A stretch of 64,000 bases of DNA from Incurvaria masculella (GCA_946894095.1 OX335660.1:7259001-7323000); one strand, 5' to 3'. Positions 44,001-55,600 are shown, counted from the first letter of the stretch. Notes: generated by a model from the sequence alone, not told the origin. Numbers and translations are program-made.

Positions 44001-44967
44001 CGGCTGATGTTGAATACCAAAAATCAAATGAATTACTTTAGATAAGCATACGAATTCTCTACAATAAGAACATACATAGGTTCCTATAATATTGTTGTGC
44101 ACCTCAGTCCAGCCAGATGACCTCATTAGATTGAGCCAACAAAGCTCGGCAGCTGGTTTTAACGATTTGAGTTATAATTTCTGACGCTTTATGGAGGTCA
44201 TTATTGGGCTTAATTACCGCGGCACGCAATTACATTTTTAAACGTGTTTGTTCAGCTTTTTGTCTTAATTCGTCTCGCCCTTCTACCTCAGAAAGTTCTA
44301 AGATTGTATGTTTACAGCAAAACAGTACCATTGCTATAGATTAAAGAAGAACGTATAGATAGCTAACGTCATACAACGTACAAAACTAGCAGAAAACTGT
44401 TTATTTTCGCTGGTACCTACTATGACATTTATAACCAGCGCCATCTGCCGTAAATGCCAGAACTAGTTAGACCGTCATTAAACTAAGCTTGGTTCTAAAT
44501 TTTGCCTAGGTATGCACGATGAAAACGTTAAATTGAACTATAACGTAATTTATGTCATTTTAAATATAAAATATCATTGATATCCAAGGTTTCTATTTAA
44601 TGTATTCTGAGATGTGAATTGCAATGCCACCTGTGGCCCTATTCAACACTGGTATGATGTTAACAAGCTATCCCTTCTTCTTTAATCTATGCCATTGCTG
44701 ACTGACAGATTACGCACAGCATAAACCGGTGGATTTAGAAATTTGAAATTTACGTTACACCCCTAGGTATATTTCCTTCAATTTCAAGGATTTTTTTGAT
44801 AGTCATTCAATAAAGGGGTGAACAGATGTGGCAAAGTTTGTGTGTAGAAAAATTAAGTATTATCTGTCCTGCATGCGTTACTAAACCATTAATCTAGTTG
44901 CGATGAACCTGTGGTGAGTTGTTGTTTCTGAACATATTTTATTGGACTTCGTTCGAACAGTGACCGA
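44001..44967. other. No feature recognised
   Basis: AT-rich spacer. No frame, repeat or splice signal stands out. Confidence 0.35.
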
Positions 44968-45031
44968 TAAATAGTCGTAACAGAAACTATGACTAACGAA
45001 AAATAGTACTTTGTGACGTGATTCAACATAC
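44968..45031. mobile_element. Half copy of the 168-bp MITE
   Basis: GATAAATAGTCGTAACAGAA and AGTACTTTGTGACGTGA match one arm of the 40167 element. It stops at the left end of the mariner; the other arm is not on the mariner's right side. Confidence 0.65.
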
Positions 45032-45961
45032 ACTATGATCAATAAGTTCCGGGAATTTGTAGTTTGAATTTAAAACGCTTTACCGATTCTCAGGTTGGTA
45101 CACCTTTCCCTGACACTCCTGCCAAATGTCAAATATTAAATGTCATTAGTAATTGTTTGGCGTCTGTTTATATCAATCAAGTTTTTGAAGTTCGTCGCAT
45201 TTCAAAATGGAAAAAAATATTGAACAAAGAATTTGTTTGAAGTTTTGTGTTTCCAACGAAATCTCTTGTGATGATGCATTCAAAATGCTACAAAAAGCCT
45301 ACGGGGACTCTGCTCTCTCAAAAACAAGAGTATACAAGTGGTATTCGTCGTTCAAAAATGGTCTCAAAGAAGTTGACGATGCACCTCGTCGTGGACGCCC
45401 TTCAACCATTTATTAAAATAACCAACGAGTTATTTTTTCACCTCCATGCCTTCAACATCAACTACCGATGATAACGTCGAAAAAGTTCAAGAAATCGTAC
45501 TCGAAAATCGTCAAACAGTCAATAAGAAGTACTACCTGGCCGTAATTAAGCGTTTGAGAGATGCTGTGCGTAGAAAACGACCGGAATTGTGGCAAAACAA
45601 CTCATGGATCTTGCACCATGACAATGCTCCGTCTCACAATCGCGCATCGTGACCGATTATTTGACCAAACATACTGTAAATACAATCCAACAGGCACCGT
45701 ATTCTCCGGATATGGCACCATGTGACTTTTTCATGTTCTCAAAACTTAAAATACCCCTTCGTGGAAAGAGATTTTCGAGCATCGATGAAATAAAAGAAAA
45801 TGCGACGAAGGCATTGAAAGCCATTCCTTCACCGGACTATCAAAAGTGTATTGGCGTATGTGCATCGCTTCAGACGGTTGTTATTTTGAAGGTGATAAAA
45901 TAAATGTATCCGAAAATTAACACAATTTTTTTTTATTTATTTATTCCCTTTTGATCATAGT
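45032..45961 (+). pseudogene. mariner element, internally deleted transposase
   Basis: 930 bp with inverted ends ACTATGATCAATAAG / TTTGATCATAGT. 45207-45413 encodes the N-terminal helix-turn-helix (MEKNIEQRICLKFC, RVYKWYSSFKNG). After a stop, the next pieces (45470-45652, 45649-45903) encode the C-terminal catalytic half: WILHHDNAPSH and YSPDMAPCDFFMFSKL, that is the second and third acidic residues of the D,D34D triad. The stretch with the first Asp is deleted and there are frame breaks. Intact mariners are about 1.3 kb, so about 350-400 bp are gone. It cannot be autonomous but keeps both ends. Confidence 0.9.
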
Positions 45962-46144
45962 ATGTACATACATATATTAACGCCGCTTTCTCGGAGGATT
46001 AAGCAGAGATGATACAGCGCCATATCGTCCGATCACAGCACGTCTCATTAGCTTCATCTACAGACATATATCTTTTCATCCATGAATTTCATTATGAAAG
46101 AAAATAAAAATAACTACATAAACATTAACAAAACGGTACAAAAC

Positions 46145-46492
46145 ACAGCGTCGGAGCTGCATAACGCTGTTCCTCCGTCCCCTTTCTACCTTCGGTCAAC
46201 GCGGAACAGGGAGAAAATGCACACATTCACAGTCGACATTCCAAAAATAAGAACCCACCGATCTTCTAGATCCTTCATCTATAGGGTCGGAAAACTATGG
46301 AATGAACTCCCTTCCGATGCATTTCCCCCAAAGTACAACCTGGGGTCCTTCAAACATGGTGTGAAGAAGCACCTGGCCGGCCGGCATGGTTTTCGCAGCC
46401 CCCCTGTAAATTCGAAATCCCATGGGCGTCGTCGGGCACCTTAAGATGTCCTGGCGTACGCCATATGCCGCGCTTAACATAAAAAAAAAAGC
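46145..46492 (+). pseudogene. LINE reverse-transcriptase C-terminal fragment
   Basis: The open frame to 46444 ends RHGFRSPPVNSKSHGRRRAP and includes DIPKIRTHRSSRSFIYRVG and KLWNELPSDAFPPK, about 90 % like the end of the 11200-12033 frame by eye. It is followed by the same 3' UTR (GATGTCCTGGCGTACGCC ... poly-A). It is heavily 5'-truncated. Confidence 0.85.
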
Positions 46493-46612
46493 TACAAATG
46501 TATCATCACAAACTTGAATTTGGAAATTGATTAGTCTTCAAAGCTACATATAATTCCTTTTCCTGGGAGACTTTTCTCATGTCAGCAACAAAAAAAAACT
46601 CAAACTAATACA

Positions 46613-47520
46613 GCTCGTGGTCTAGGGGCTAGAGGACTTGCCTTTCATGCGAGAGGTCTGGGTTCAAAGCCTCGCCTCGGTCATGCGCCACTATCTTTCT
46701 CTTTCTGAGTTGGATATGTGCATTTCATTACGATATCGAGCTGTTCCATTGTTCGGAACCCATGTAAAACTGTAGGTCCCTTTCCCCGACTAGGTGGTAG
46801 GGAAGCCCGCCCGGGATGGTACCATCACATTGGATGACACTATGGTTGAAGCGGCAATGAAAAATTGTCCCTGTTTTCCATCCAGTTCAATATCATAAGA
46901 AGACAAGTACATAACTGTGTACCATACATATTTGTAAGACTTCTTTGACATAATACTACGCTGGTAGTTTTTTTTATATAAATACTTATTCTATATATAA
47001 TATATTGACTTGATACACTTCATTAGTATCAAACTTGACGAGGGCTTTATACACCTGGCATAGGTTAAGTTGACGACAGCTTTTACAACCGGAGTATACT
47101 TGTAATGCTATAAATTACATTAATTTATATAATTGCATTAGTAACTTTATTAGTTGTAAGTAACTTAAACTGAGGGTTGCTGTTTCTATTGTTCTTTGTT
47201 CTTTGCCTTAATTAGTTCTACCAAGGAATTGTCTGGCAGTAGCATTTAGACCTAAGTATGTATTTCATAATTGTGGACGTAAAAAAATGTTATGTAAACC
47301 CGTGAAGTTTCTGTGCGGGTTCTTCTTTACTGGGTTGATCGAATCCGCGGATCTTTGTGACGTAACTTGGTGTAGTTTGACAACCAAAAAGTTTAAATAA
47401 ATGAAATGAAAAATGAAATGAAGTTCAATGTAGCCGTGCTCATAAAGGGAAAGTCCTGGCGTGGCACGTTATTCCTTCAGAAATGTGGTGAATTGGGCCA
47501 GTATCATAACGGTAACCAAA
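46613..47520 (+). mobile_element. SINE-A copy split by a LINE tail
   Basis: Head with GGGGCTAGAGGACTTGCC and B box GGGTTCAAAGCC, body to CATCCAGTTCAAT at 46891; it resumes at 47422 with AGTTCAATGTAGCCGTGCTC and continues to ATCATAACGG. The gap is the insertion described next. The SINE halves join without loss. Confidence 0.9.
46892..47421 (+). mobile_element. 530-bp 5'-truncated LINE inserted in a SINE
   Basis: Flanked by AGTTCAAT on both sides (46884-46891 and 47422-47429), an 8-bp target duplication. The 3' half has CAGTAGCATTTAGACCTAAG, GGGTTCTTCTTTACTGGG, TGTAGTTTGACAACC and a tail AAATGAAATGAAAAATG. No ORF is left. The (AAATG)n tail is shared with 12170 and 15546. Confidence 0.9.
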
Positions 47521-47918
47521 AAAATACTGCTTCGAATTAAAGATAAGATTTGAGACGAACTAAAACTCAACAGTTGAACTATCCACGCCAAATGCGTACG
47601 CTGCGAACTCCTGGAATAGGTCAGAATAAACATCGCGTCCTACTTAATTCAGTGGCCCGCCTTCTAGTTGGCACAATCCCTCCCCCTCCCCGCCCACCGG
47701 ACGAGCACAGGAGAGGGCGCCCGCCCTCCGAGTCTGAAGGTCGGATCCAATCGATACACTCCGCCCGCCTTCCCGCCTTTCCGCCGCCGCCGCCCGCCCC
47801 AGACAAAACAAGACGCCGCCCGCTCGTTACGCCGCCACGAGCTTTTGATGGGCGGCTCGCGGCGGCATCTTGCGCGGGTCCGTGTTACTTTTCGGGGCAT
47901 CGGTTGTTTTCTCCCTTA
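47521..47918. other. GC-rich block
   Basis: 47640-47900 is rich in CCGCC. A 132-codon plus frame and minus frames of 61 and 78 codons overlap; none shows a known domain. It is possibly regulatory, but undecided. Confidence 0.3.
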
Positions 47919-48067
47919 AGGCTCGATGACACTGGCCTAGTTTACTAGCGCTAGCCGGCGAGTTCACTATCTGTTAGAAAACTTGCCCAGTGTCATCGTT
48001 GCGCTAGATCACCGTTCATCATCATAGTTACTAGGGAACTAGCTGCAAATTGTTGTTAGTAATAATT

Positions 48068-48515
48068 TGTTAGACGATCCCGAGGTAACTCTGAATTTAG
48101 AGACCCTTCAACTCCGAAGGGATGTAGGGTCTCTCGCTGTATTCTCTCATCTTTACCATGGAGAATGCACATCGAAGCTGCATGTCCCTCCGTCCTTTTT
48201 CTACCACCAAACAATGTGAAACAGGCAGGAAATGCACCAATTAGCCAACAGCAGGCTAATGAAAAAATAGGATAAATCCGAGTGCAGTGTGCTGCCTTTC
48301 GATGATGAACAAACAACAAAATTTAAACAAAAATTAACTGTCGACATTCCCAAAATAATAACCCACCGATCCTCGAAATATTTGATTTATAGGGTCGTTG
48401 AACTATAGAATCGACTCCCTGCCGAAGTTTTTCCCTCAACCTGGGGTCCTTCATACATAGTGTGAAGAAGCACCTGGCCGGCCGGCATGTTTTTCGCAGC
48501 CCCTCTGAAAGTCAA
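48068..48515 (+). pseudogene. Decayed LINE RT C-terminal fragment with insert
   Basis: Homologous at the DNA level to 11200-11800 (reverse complement): GACGATCCCGAGGTAACTCT ... CACCTGGCCGGCCGGCATG. About 100 foreign bases (48238-48335) interrupt it, and stops and frameshifts abound. Confidence 0.8.
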
Positions 48516-48724
48516 TTATAAATAATTTAGGTCAATACACAAATTCAATATCTAAAAAAAGGATCAAGTAGGGATATATTATGCAAAGAAATTAAATAAA
48601 GGAAATAGCATAAAAAATGTCATATTATAGTTAAGAAATAAAAAATTTGTTAAATACAAATTCAATACTCAATCGGTATGCAAATGGAATTAATAAAATC
48701 TTAAGAGTAATACATAACTTAACC

Positions 48725-49190
48725 TAGAATGACTAAATAAACTTATCACTAAACACTTCTATCAAATTATAGTAGCTTTTATTTATCAGTATCATTTTTA
48801 CTTTGCTCTCGAACTCTCTGTCTTCAAGGTTTCTTACTTCAAGAGGTAATTTGTTGTATAACTTAGCACTGGTAATAACAAAGCTTGTCGACATTTTATG
48901 CAATCTGTGACCAGGTACTTGATTGTTTTCCCTGTATAGTTATGAATTTCAGAAATTCGTGGCGTATTCACTAGATTCCTCCTCGCATAAAACAAGCATT
49001 GAAGAACATAGGCACCTGTGAATGTCATTATTCCGAGCTCTCGAAATACGTCCCTACAGGATTTTTGCGGCCTCATGGCTTGAATATTACGAATAACTCT
49101 CTTTTGTAGCACGAATATTCTTTTTGCTTGTGCTGCTGTTCCCCAAAACAAGATGCCGCAAACAAGAAGAAGATAACCACAACAATACGT
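48725..49190 (-). pseudogene. Second LINE type, RT C-terminal fragment
   Basis: Minus frame 48834-49151 encodes LFWGTAAQAKRIFVLQKRVI-like sequence, then SCRDVFRELGIMTFTGAYVL, the usual post-catalytic region of another insect LINE lineage (WG.......LQKR.IR.I.......C..LF..L.I......Y). Below a frameshift near 48895 a further frame (KLYNKLPLEVRNLEDREF) gives the C-terminus. It differs from the 11200 family. Confidence 0.75.
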
Positions 49191-49327
49191 GGTTTCATGT
49201 CGCTTGGTTGTTACTAATCGAATTTCGAGGTTTCGAGTGTCATCTACACTCGCAGACTCGCCGCCGCGCCGGCTTTTAAACTCGCCGGCCAGTAGCTAAT
49301 AAACTTGCCTAGTGTCATCGAGCCTTC

Positions 49328-50570
49328 AGGGATGTGTCGGAAAAATGTCTGGGGTTCTTCGGCGCTAACTATATTTTGATGAAGGTAAAATGCAGATGGA
49401 GTCTTCTGAATTAATATTTAGTCGCGCGGTGAAACAATAGACGCTTCGTGAGAGAGAGTTGCTATAAGGGCGCTCTCTAAATTAGTTCAAGGTGCCTGAA
49501 AGTGCCTACGGTTGATTGAATCCTGAAATAATTAAATTATTCCACATTTAATCGAGCAAGTAACTTGAGATATCTCCATGAATATTGCAAAGAGCTTTTT
49601 GAAATGAATGTACTGAGTATGTGCTTGTGATGAAGTATTAATTACTCCCAATTCGTGTTTTTTTTTTCAGTTGTGTCTAGCATTTAAAAGCGGCTTCGCT
49701 CGCGTGAAGCCTTGCTTGCGCTCTTTTTTTTGTTTTTTTTTTTAATTTCAAATAACGACCTACCATTTCGCTGCGATGCATGACAGATTGTTTTTAGTGT
49801 TGTTGGCACTTTTTACACGTTGGGTTTAAAAAAATTCAAGCATTTTGAATTAGAAATATTGCATAAATAGCAAAGATATAGTAAATTGCTGGAACATTTT
49901 ATAGCAAGTTCTATAGTTCTGGAGTTTTTTTTAAATTAAAACATCGGGGATTTTTCCTCGGGAATTTTAAGAAAATCATGATATAAATGTAATTTTTTTT
50001 CTCACTTCACCTTTGAATTATAACAACACAATGAATTATATACAGGCAAACAGCAGATTGTACATTAGATTTACAGGCAGACAGTAGATTTAATGTTCTA
50101 ATATATTGGAAAATAGTGGCATATTGTTGCCTTCGATGCATTATGTATGTCGTATTTCCAAGTAATAAAAATCGATTACGCTAAAGTCGGCAATTCTCGG
50201 CAATGCAATGGTTATAAGGAAACCATAAGCTTAAGTATAGTCCCCTTCCTTACTTTTCTAAGGGCCTTATAATATTATTATCTCTGGTTCAACCGTGTTG
50301 ACAAAATGGGAGGTGTGGCTCGGTTCGGCGGTTAGCGGTCCACATTATCCAACAAAAGCCCATGCCCACAATAAGAGCGGTATCCGGTACGTGGGCACTA
50401 TGGGCAGTTTACAATGGCTGTTTATGGCGCACCCAACGAGCGTTGGTAACCTACATTTGAACATTACACCTTTTAAGTGCACCTTCCTAATGCGAAATTA
50501 CAATGTTTTAAGCGTGAAAGGAAGAACCAGACATATTTTAATGTCATTTAAGTATTCATAAAAATATATA
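49328..50570. other. No feature recognised
   Basis: AT-rich, with poly-T tracts at 49660-49745. The 88-codon plus frame at 50295-50561 has no known relative. Confidence 0.35.
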
Positions 50571-50626
50571 AAATCGGTCAAATGCTAGTCGGACTCGCAT
50601 CCGAAGGGTTCCGTACCATCGTACAC
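50571..50626 (-). mobile_element. GGGTTCCGTACC repeat, tail fragment
   Basis: AAATCGGTCAAATGCTAGTC and GGACTCGCATCCGAAGGGTT match the 3' 55 bp of the family in reverse. Confidence 0.65.
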
Positions 50627-51605
50627 GATTGAACACAAACATAACGTTTCTATGAAACATTTATTGTGATATGACCTAAATATGAACTAATCCGAAAACA
50701 TGAGAGGAATCACTTTCCATATTATCCATCTCAGTCTACAGTTTTTCATGAGCAGACATGAGCCGACTAAAACCTGTTTTAACTACCTTCAGCTACAAAC
50801 ATTCCCTTTGGTTACACCATGTAAATATGCAATGTAACCGAAAGATAACTATATGATTTTAGAAAGCTGGAGGTCGAGGTGAGGTGAATCAGGGGTATGA
50901 AACGGTCATACTGCGCTTACTGTTGCGGATAAAACGCAACGCAAACGCAGTAAAAAAAAATTCAAGCATTTTTCTCTTTTTACAAGAATACCTTAAACAG
51001 GATTAAGGTATATTCGTAAAGTAGTTCTTTTTACTGGGCTCTTTCTTTAATGAATGTGTCCTTGTTTGTACATTGTTACACATTCCGCATTCATGTTCTT
51101 TCCGAAATATTGTTCTCACGTGTGGCGACTCAATCTGCCTTACCGATGCACGGAGGAATTTCAGGCTTGGTCGTGCGTGACGAAACGCTATTTTCGTCGG
51201 CGCTTGACCTTAGATTGTGTGTAAACACAGCGTGATTCATGAAAATTATTTCACAGTACATGTAAACGCAGCGTGATTCATGAAAATTATTTCATAGTTC
51301 AGCAGTGTAGGAGATCTCTATCGGGACTCTGGCATGTTAGCTCACCGTGAGCAACCATAGTCCAGCAGTGGCAGCACAAACGCAACGATACGGCTGTAGC
51401 GATCGATACATGTGTTTTTGTTTCGCTTTTCGTGCGGGCGGAAACGAGAAAAAAAACAAAAAAAACATACAGACGAATTGAGAACCTCCTCCTTTTTTGA
51501 AGTCGGTTAAAAATAGACGTTTATCAGACGATTTAGCTGGATCGTTCGTGTGTACAGCGGTAGTTAAAATGTATGTTGCCGGGTTTTGTTTTACCATATT
51601 TTTTT
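50627..51605. other. Spacer with a solo SINE-B arm and a short direct repeat
   Basis: 51015-51095 matches a SINE-B/TIR right arm (AGTAGTTCTTTTTACTGGGC, AATGTGTCCTTG). 51220-51300 has two direct copies of GTAAACRCAGCGTGATTCAT plus GAAAATTATTTCA. Nothing else is seen. Confidence 0.55.
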
Positions 51606-52006
51606 TGGAACCTGTGATGGAGGGCTAATACCACAAAACTGCCGTCATGTTATTAGCCTGATACACCACAATTCAGAAGGATTTCGGTGCCATGCAAGGA
51701 CCTTCTGCAGAGCACGGCTAAACTGAACTGGATGGAAAACACTGACATTTTTTTATTACCGCATCAACCATCGACCATCTTTCCTTCCAATGCGGTGGTA
51801 CCGACTCGGGTGGGCTGTACCCTACCACCTACAAGGTAAGGGGACCTACAGTTTGACATGGTTTCAGAACCATGGAACTGTTTGCATTCGCAACGAAATG
51901 CACTTATCCAACTCAGAAAGAGAAAGAAAGTGGTGCATGACCGGGCCGCGGATTTGAACCCAGACCTCTCGGATGAAGAGCAAGTCCTCTAGCCCCTAGT
52001 GATTTG
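51606..52006 (-). mobile_element. SINE-A, full length
   Basis: About 400 bp, the most complete minus copy: tail CCTGTGATGGAGGGCTAATA, GGTGCCATGCAAGGACCTTC, CTGAACTGGATGGAAAACAC, CCCTACCACCTACAAGG, CACTTATCCAACTCAGAAAG, B box in reverse (GGATTTGAACCCAGACC) and head CAAGTCCTCTAGCCCCTAG. Confidence 0.9.
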
Positions 52007-52082
52007 TAAATTTTTATAATCGCTATGACCGCACTGTGCTACATTAAACTGCTACACTGCTCATTAAATAACCTGACCTAAG

Positions 52083-52260
52083 CAACCTTAGGCGCTGTTG
52101 GGTTCTGGACGGTTGACCGTTCGAGCCTGTTGTTCGGATTCAGTGTAAACAAAACTGTTTACCCCTTACAAGGTGGTACGGGTTGGTACCATCGCATCGA
52201 ATGATTGATGGTCGAGGCGGCAATGAAAATGTATCTGTGCTCTCCAACCATTCACCTTTC
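52083..52260 (+). mobile_element. SINE-A, diverged copy
   Basis: GTTCGGATTCAGTG, GGGTTGGTACCATCGCATCG, GATGGTCGAGGCGGCAATG. The tail is lost. Confidence 0.6.
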
Positions 52261-52401
52261 ACACATATACACAGTTCTAAAAAAAGAAAGAGAAAGACAC
52301 ACGTAAATGCAACAATTATAAATTTTTCATTTTTCATGATACTTCAAAATTATGTTTACCTTATGTGTAATGTAATCACATATTTTCAATAACCTTTTAA
52401 T

Positions 52402-52585
52402 TGAACCACAATTGATTTGTAGGAAACAGCAGACAGGAATTCCAGTCTCATCTTAAAATTTTACATCAATTATTTTAATTACATCTTTTTCAGGATCCTT
52501 TTCATTTAATCGCAAACGATTTGTAGAGAACAGTAGACAGGAATTCCAGTACCATTTTAAAACTTTACATCAATTACTTTAATCA
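52402..52585. repeat. Two-copy direct repeat, about 100-bp spacing
   Basis: GATTTGTAGGAAACAGCAGA with CAGGAATTCCAGTCTCAT and TTTACATCAATTATTTTAAT occurs again as GATTTGTAGAGAACAGTAGA, CAGGAATTCCAGTACCAT, TTTACATCAATTACTTTAAT. Confidence 0.85.
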
Positions 52586-52967
52586 GAAAAGCGTAGGTGC
52601 TTTTGCAATATAAGACCATCTTCTTAGTGCCGCAAGCGTTAATATATAAAGTGGTTCCACTGTAGCCTCCATAGAGCAGTACGCAGCGCACAATTTTAAG
52701 AAGGAATATGGTATTCTTTATTCATGCTTGCTTGTATACATGAGTAACCCTACATTTATCCGCGGATATTATTTCGCCTGCTTACAATGTGAAGGTAAAA
52801 TGGAACTGCCGAAAAAGAAATAGGAAATCACATTTTGAGAATGACTAATTTTATTTATTTTTTATTTATTTATTAAGGCGAGCTCATAGTGCATTTAAAT
52901 AACAATAGAAAAATAAAATAGATGAAAATATACACTCATTACGAGGACTGACACGAGGAATGACAGG
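52586..52967. other. No feature recognised
   Basis: AT-rich spacer. Confidence 0.35.
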
Positions 52968-53018
52968 ACATTTGTCTAAAGTAGGATTCGAACCTGCGCG
53001 ACCTTCGGATTATATGTC
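52968..53018 (-). mobile_element. tRNA-like SINE head, fragment
   Basis: In reverse it carries a B box (GCGCAGGTTCGAATCCTACT) and the flank seen at 10385 (TTAGACAAATGTCC). The A-box part is short. Confidence 0.5.
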
Positions 53019-53135
53019 CGCCCTTATTAATTTACTTTTTTATTTTAATTTTATTTTCTATCTTGCTGTTCGAGCCTATTATGGAGAAAGTATTTTGAAG
53101 ATGCGTCGATACTTACATATTTGTATACCATTACA

Positions 53136-53420
53136 AAGAAGGGTCTCTCTCTGTTTTCTATCGTCTCTACCATAGAGAATGCTCTTCGGAGGTCCATTCC
53201 CTCCGTCCCATTTCTACCATAGCTCAACGAGGAACAGGCAGGGAATGCACCCAATCACTATGGATCGTCCTAAAATAAGAGCCAACCGATCCCGGGAGGA
53301 TGCTTCCATGGTACAGTCGGCCAACCAGTACTTGGTCATGGTTAGCCCCCGTAAACATTTGTAAGCTCATGGGCATAGTCTTAAGCTTATTTTGCCCTGA
53401 TGTGCACCATATGAAGCCTT
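53136..53420 (+). pseudogene. Decayed LINE RT C-terminal fragment
   Basis: DNA-level match to the 11200 family: GGGTCTCTCTCTGTTTTCTA, ACGAGGAACAGGCAGGGAAT, AAAATAAGAGCCAACCGATC, then a deletion and GTAAGCTCATGGGCATAG near the end. Confidence 0.7.
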
Positions 53421-54464
53421 TTAAGGCTGTCGTGAAGTCACAGGAAATCTAAGATTTCAAAATTTTAAGAAATTAATTGTTTGTCCATTTGCCAAGGCAC
53501 AATTGAGACTGCCATTAAACTAGCGAAATCGCCTTCACAGGCCCTAACTTTCCCTACCCATTAAAGTTGTCAAATTTTAATCCAATCCATTATCACTTCA
53601 GAAAGCTTCTTTATATGCCCGTATTTTGTTTTGTAAATATCAGTACTTTTCAGCAAACAATTCGAAATTGAACGCAAAAAAATCTCCCTACCACCTAGTA
53701 CGTAAGAAAGGGGACCTACAGTTTAAATCCAAACCACCCACGCCGAATCCCTCAACCGGCCCATGCGACATGCACAGGAAAAAAGTGAGATTGATTAACC
53801 TAATTGTATCCTTTTGGTGCCGGAACCCATACAACACAAAGCGACACCGATCATCAAATAATGTAACTCTTAGCCATTTTTAGTGCCTACCCAATGGTAT
53901 GTCTCAGGTACCATCGGAGATCCGTTGCTGCATACATAAGAAAACATTCATACTCTTGACGTCCCAGAATTATTGACTAAGGAAAAGGTGAGAAAGAAAG
54001 TTTTCCGCACGGACATCTTTCGATCAGCGGAGGGCCTGCGAAGCCCCGAGTGCCCCCCTTCCCCCTCACGGCGCCCCTGTCCCCCTGTGGGGCTTCGGAG
54101 TTCGCCATATAACCACACGTAATGCCAAAGCCCTTCCGTGCTGTCTTGGCGCAGTTCTGCAAGCAGGGGTCTCGAGGATTCGGGCCAGCCGTAGAGTCGG
54201 GTGCGTGAGGATAGTGTGGGGCGACTGGAAATAAATTACAATGTTAAGTGCCGTAATGCGAGCCAGGAAGGAATTTTCGTGCGAAGCCAGGGTTTTTAGT
54301 CAGCGGCATGGGGGGTCGAGCTAATGTGGCCACATGTCGTCGTCGAGCCCTCTATTGCTTCTCCCGGAATTAATAGTCTCCATACAGACAGAAAATAAGA
54401 CTGCTTTTTTATGTGCGTGACGTATTAATAAGTCAGAATACAGGCTGAGAATAAGACGTACGTT
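53421..54464. other. No gene seen
   Basis: A minus SINE-A scrap (CTACCACCTAGTACGTAAG, GGGGACCTACAGTTTAAATC) at 53686-53725. A GC-rich palindromic patch at 54030-54100 (GCGAAGCCCCGAG ... TGTGGGGCTTCG). Nothing else is recognised. Confidence 0.4.
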
Positions 54465-54730
54465 ACACATACTGTCATGATATTGGCACCACACGGGAAG
54501 TAGATGTCGTATCAGTACCTCCATTATATTGCACGGCTAAATCGAACTAAACGGACGACACTAGAAATGTTCACTGCCGCTTTCGTGTCGCCCTCGTTGA
54601 TTCAATGTGATGGCACTAATCCGGACTTACATGGAATTCCTAGTCCTTTTTTTACATGGAATCCGAACCACGAACAACAAATCCTCACCTCCATCGTGTT
54701 AGGAAGTGCAACTTGGTGGTCGCATCTTAC
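54465..54730 (-). mobile_element. SINE-A, strongly diverged copy
   Basis: ACTGTCATGATATTGGCACC, ATTGCACGGCTAAATCGAAC and TTTTACATGGAATCCGAACC follow SINE-A order in reverse. Confidence 0.45.
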
Positions 54731-54767
54731 GTAATATACTGAAAGAAATTCAGTGGGAACGCTTGTT

Positions 54768-55078
54768 AGGGTTCCGTACCCAAAGGGTGAAAACGGAACC
54801 CTATTACTAAGCCTCCGCTGTCCGTCCGTCCGTCCGTCCGTCCGTCCGTCTGTCCGTCTGTCACAGGGCTGTATCTCAGTAACCGTAACAGATAGACAGC
54901 TGAATTTTTCACAGAGTGTGTATTTATTTTGCCGCTATAACAACAAATAAGAAGGATTAAGAAATAATTAAAATTAAAGGGGGTCCCCATACAAAAAACG
55001 TGATTTTTTTGTATACATTTTTTTACGATGGTACGAAACCCTTCGTGTGCGAGTCCGACTCGCACTTGGCCGGTTTTT
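54768..55078 (+). mobile_element. GGGTTCCGTACC repeat, full length
   Basis: Complete arrangement as at 2871, with seven clean CCGT units and the tail GCGAGTCCGACTCGCACTTG plus GCCGG. The two copies are nearly identical, so one or both are recent. Confidence 0.9.
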
Positions 55079-55282
55079 AAGTTCCGGAAACACAGCACAT
55101 CATTAAAATTAGATATTCTTTGGCATTACATTTACTATTAGCCTACTAGGGCACAACCACTTACTGATTAATGCTGTATTTGTGCGGTTTATTACGCCTG
55201 TTCACCTCATTATCTACAAAACCACTAACTTTATTTGAGGCAAATGAAAGGAATGATTAAAAAAAAAATATAGCAAACGGCT

Positions 55283-55600
55283 AGTAGCCTAGTGGCGCGG
55301 GGACTTGCCTAGCATACCAGGGGTCTGGGTTCAAATCCTCGCCCCGTTCATGCACCAGTTTATTTCTCTTTCTGAGTTGGATACGTGCATTTCGTTACGT
55401 CCTGCTCGCTAGGGTTTAGTATCATCGCATTGGATGAAAAGATGGTGGAAGCGGCAATGCAAAATGGTCCGTGTTTTCCATCCAGTTCAATGTAGCCGTG
55501 CTCGTAAAGGGAAGGGCCTGGCATGGTACCTAATTCCTTGGGGAACGTGGTGTATTGGGCTAACGGCAGTTACGAAGAATACCACACATACACACATAGC
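55283..55600 (+). mobile_element. SINE-A with intact A and B boxes
   Basis: A box TAGCCTAGTGG and B box GGTTCAAATCC are exact matches to the pol III consensus. The body continues TTCTCTTTCTGAGTTGGATA, CGTGCATTTCGTTACG, a 60-bp deletion, then ATCGCATTGGATGAAAAGAT to GTGGTGTATTGGGCTAAC. It ends 200 bp before exon B. Confidence 0.9.

Larger units (their letters stand above)
47919..49327. mobile_element. Inverted-repeat pair enclosing LINE fragments
   Basis: The left end AAGGCTCGATGACACTGGCC plus TAGTTTACTAGC is matched in reverse at the right end (GCTAATAAACTTGCCTAGTG plus TCATCGAGCCTT). Inside each end GCCGGCGAGTT also matches in reverse. The 1.2 kb between is made of two unrelated LINE fragments (48068-48515 plus, 48725-49190 minus). 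This suggests a MITE opened by later insertions. Confidence 0.65.

Noticed and set aside
47550..47948. 132-codon plus frame, Pro/Arg-rich, with overlapping minus frames
   Set aside because: Open in several frames at once because of GC-rich composition; no domain, no splice support.
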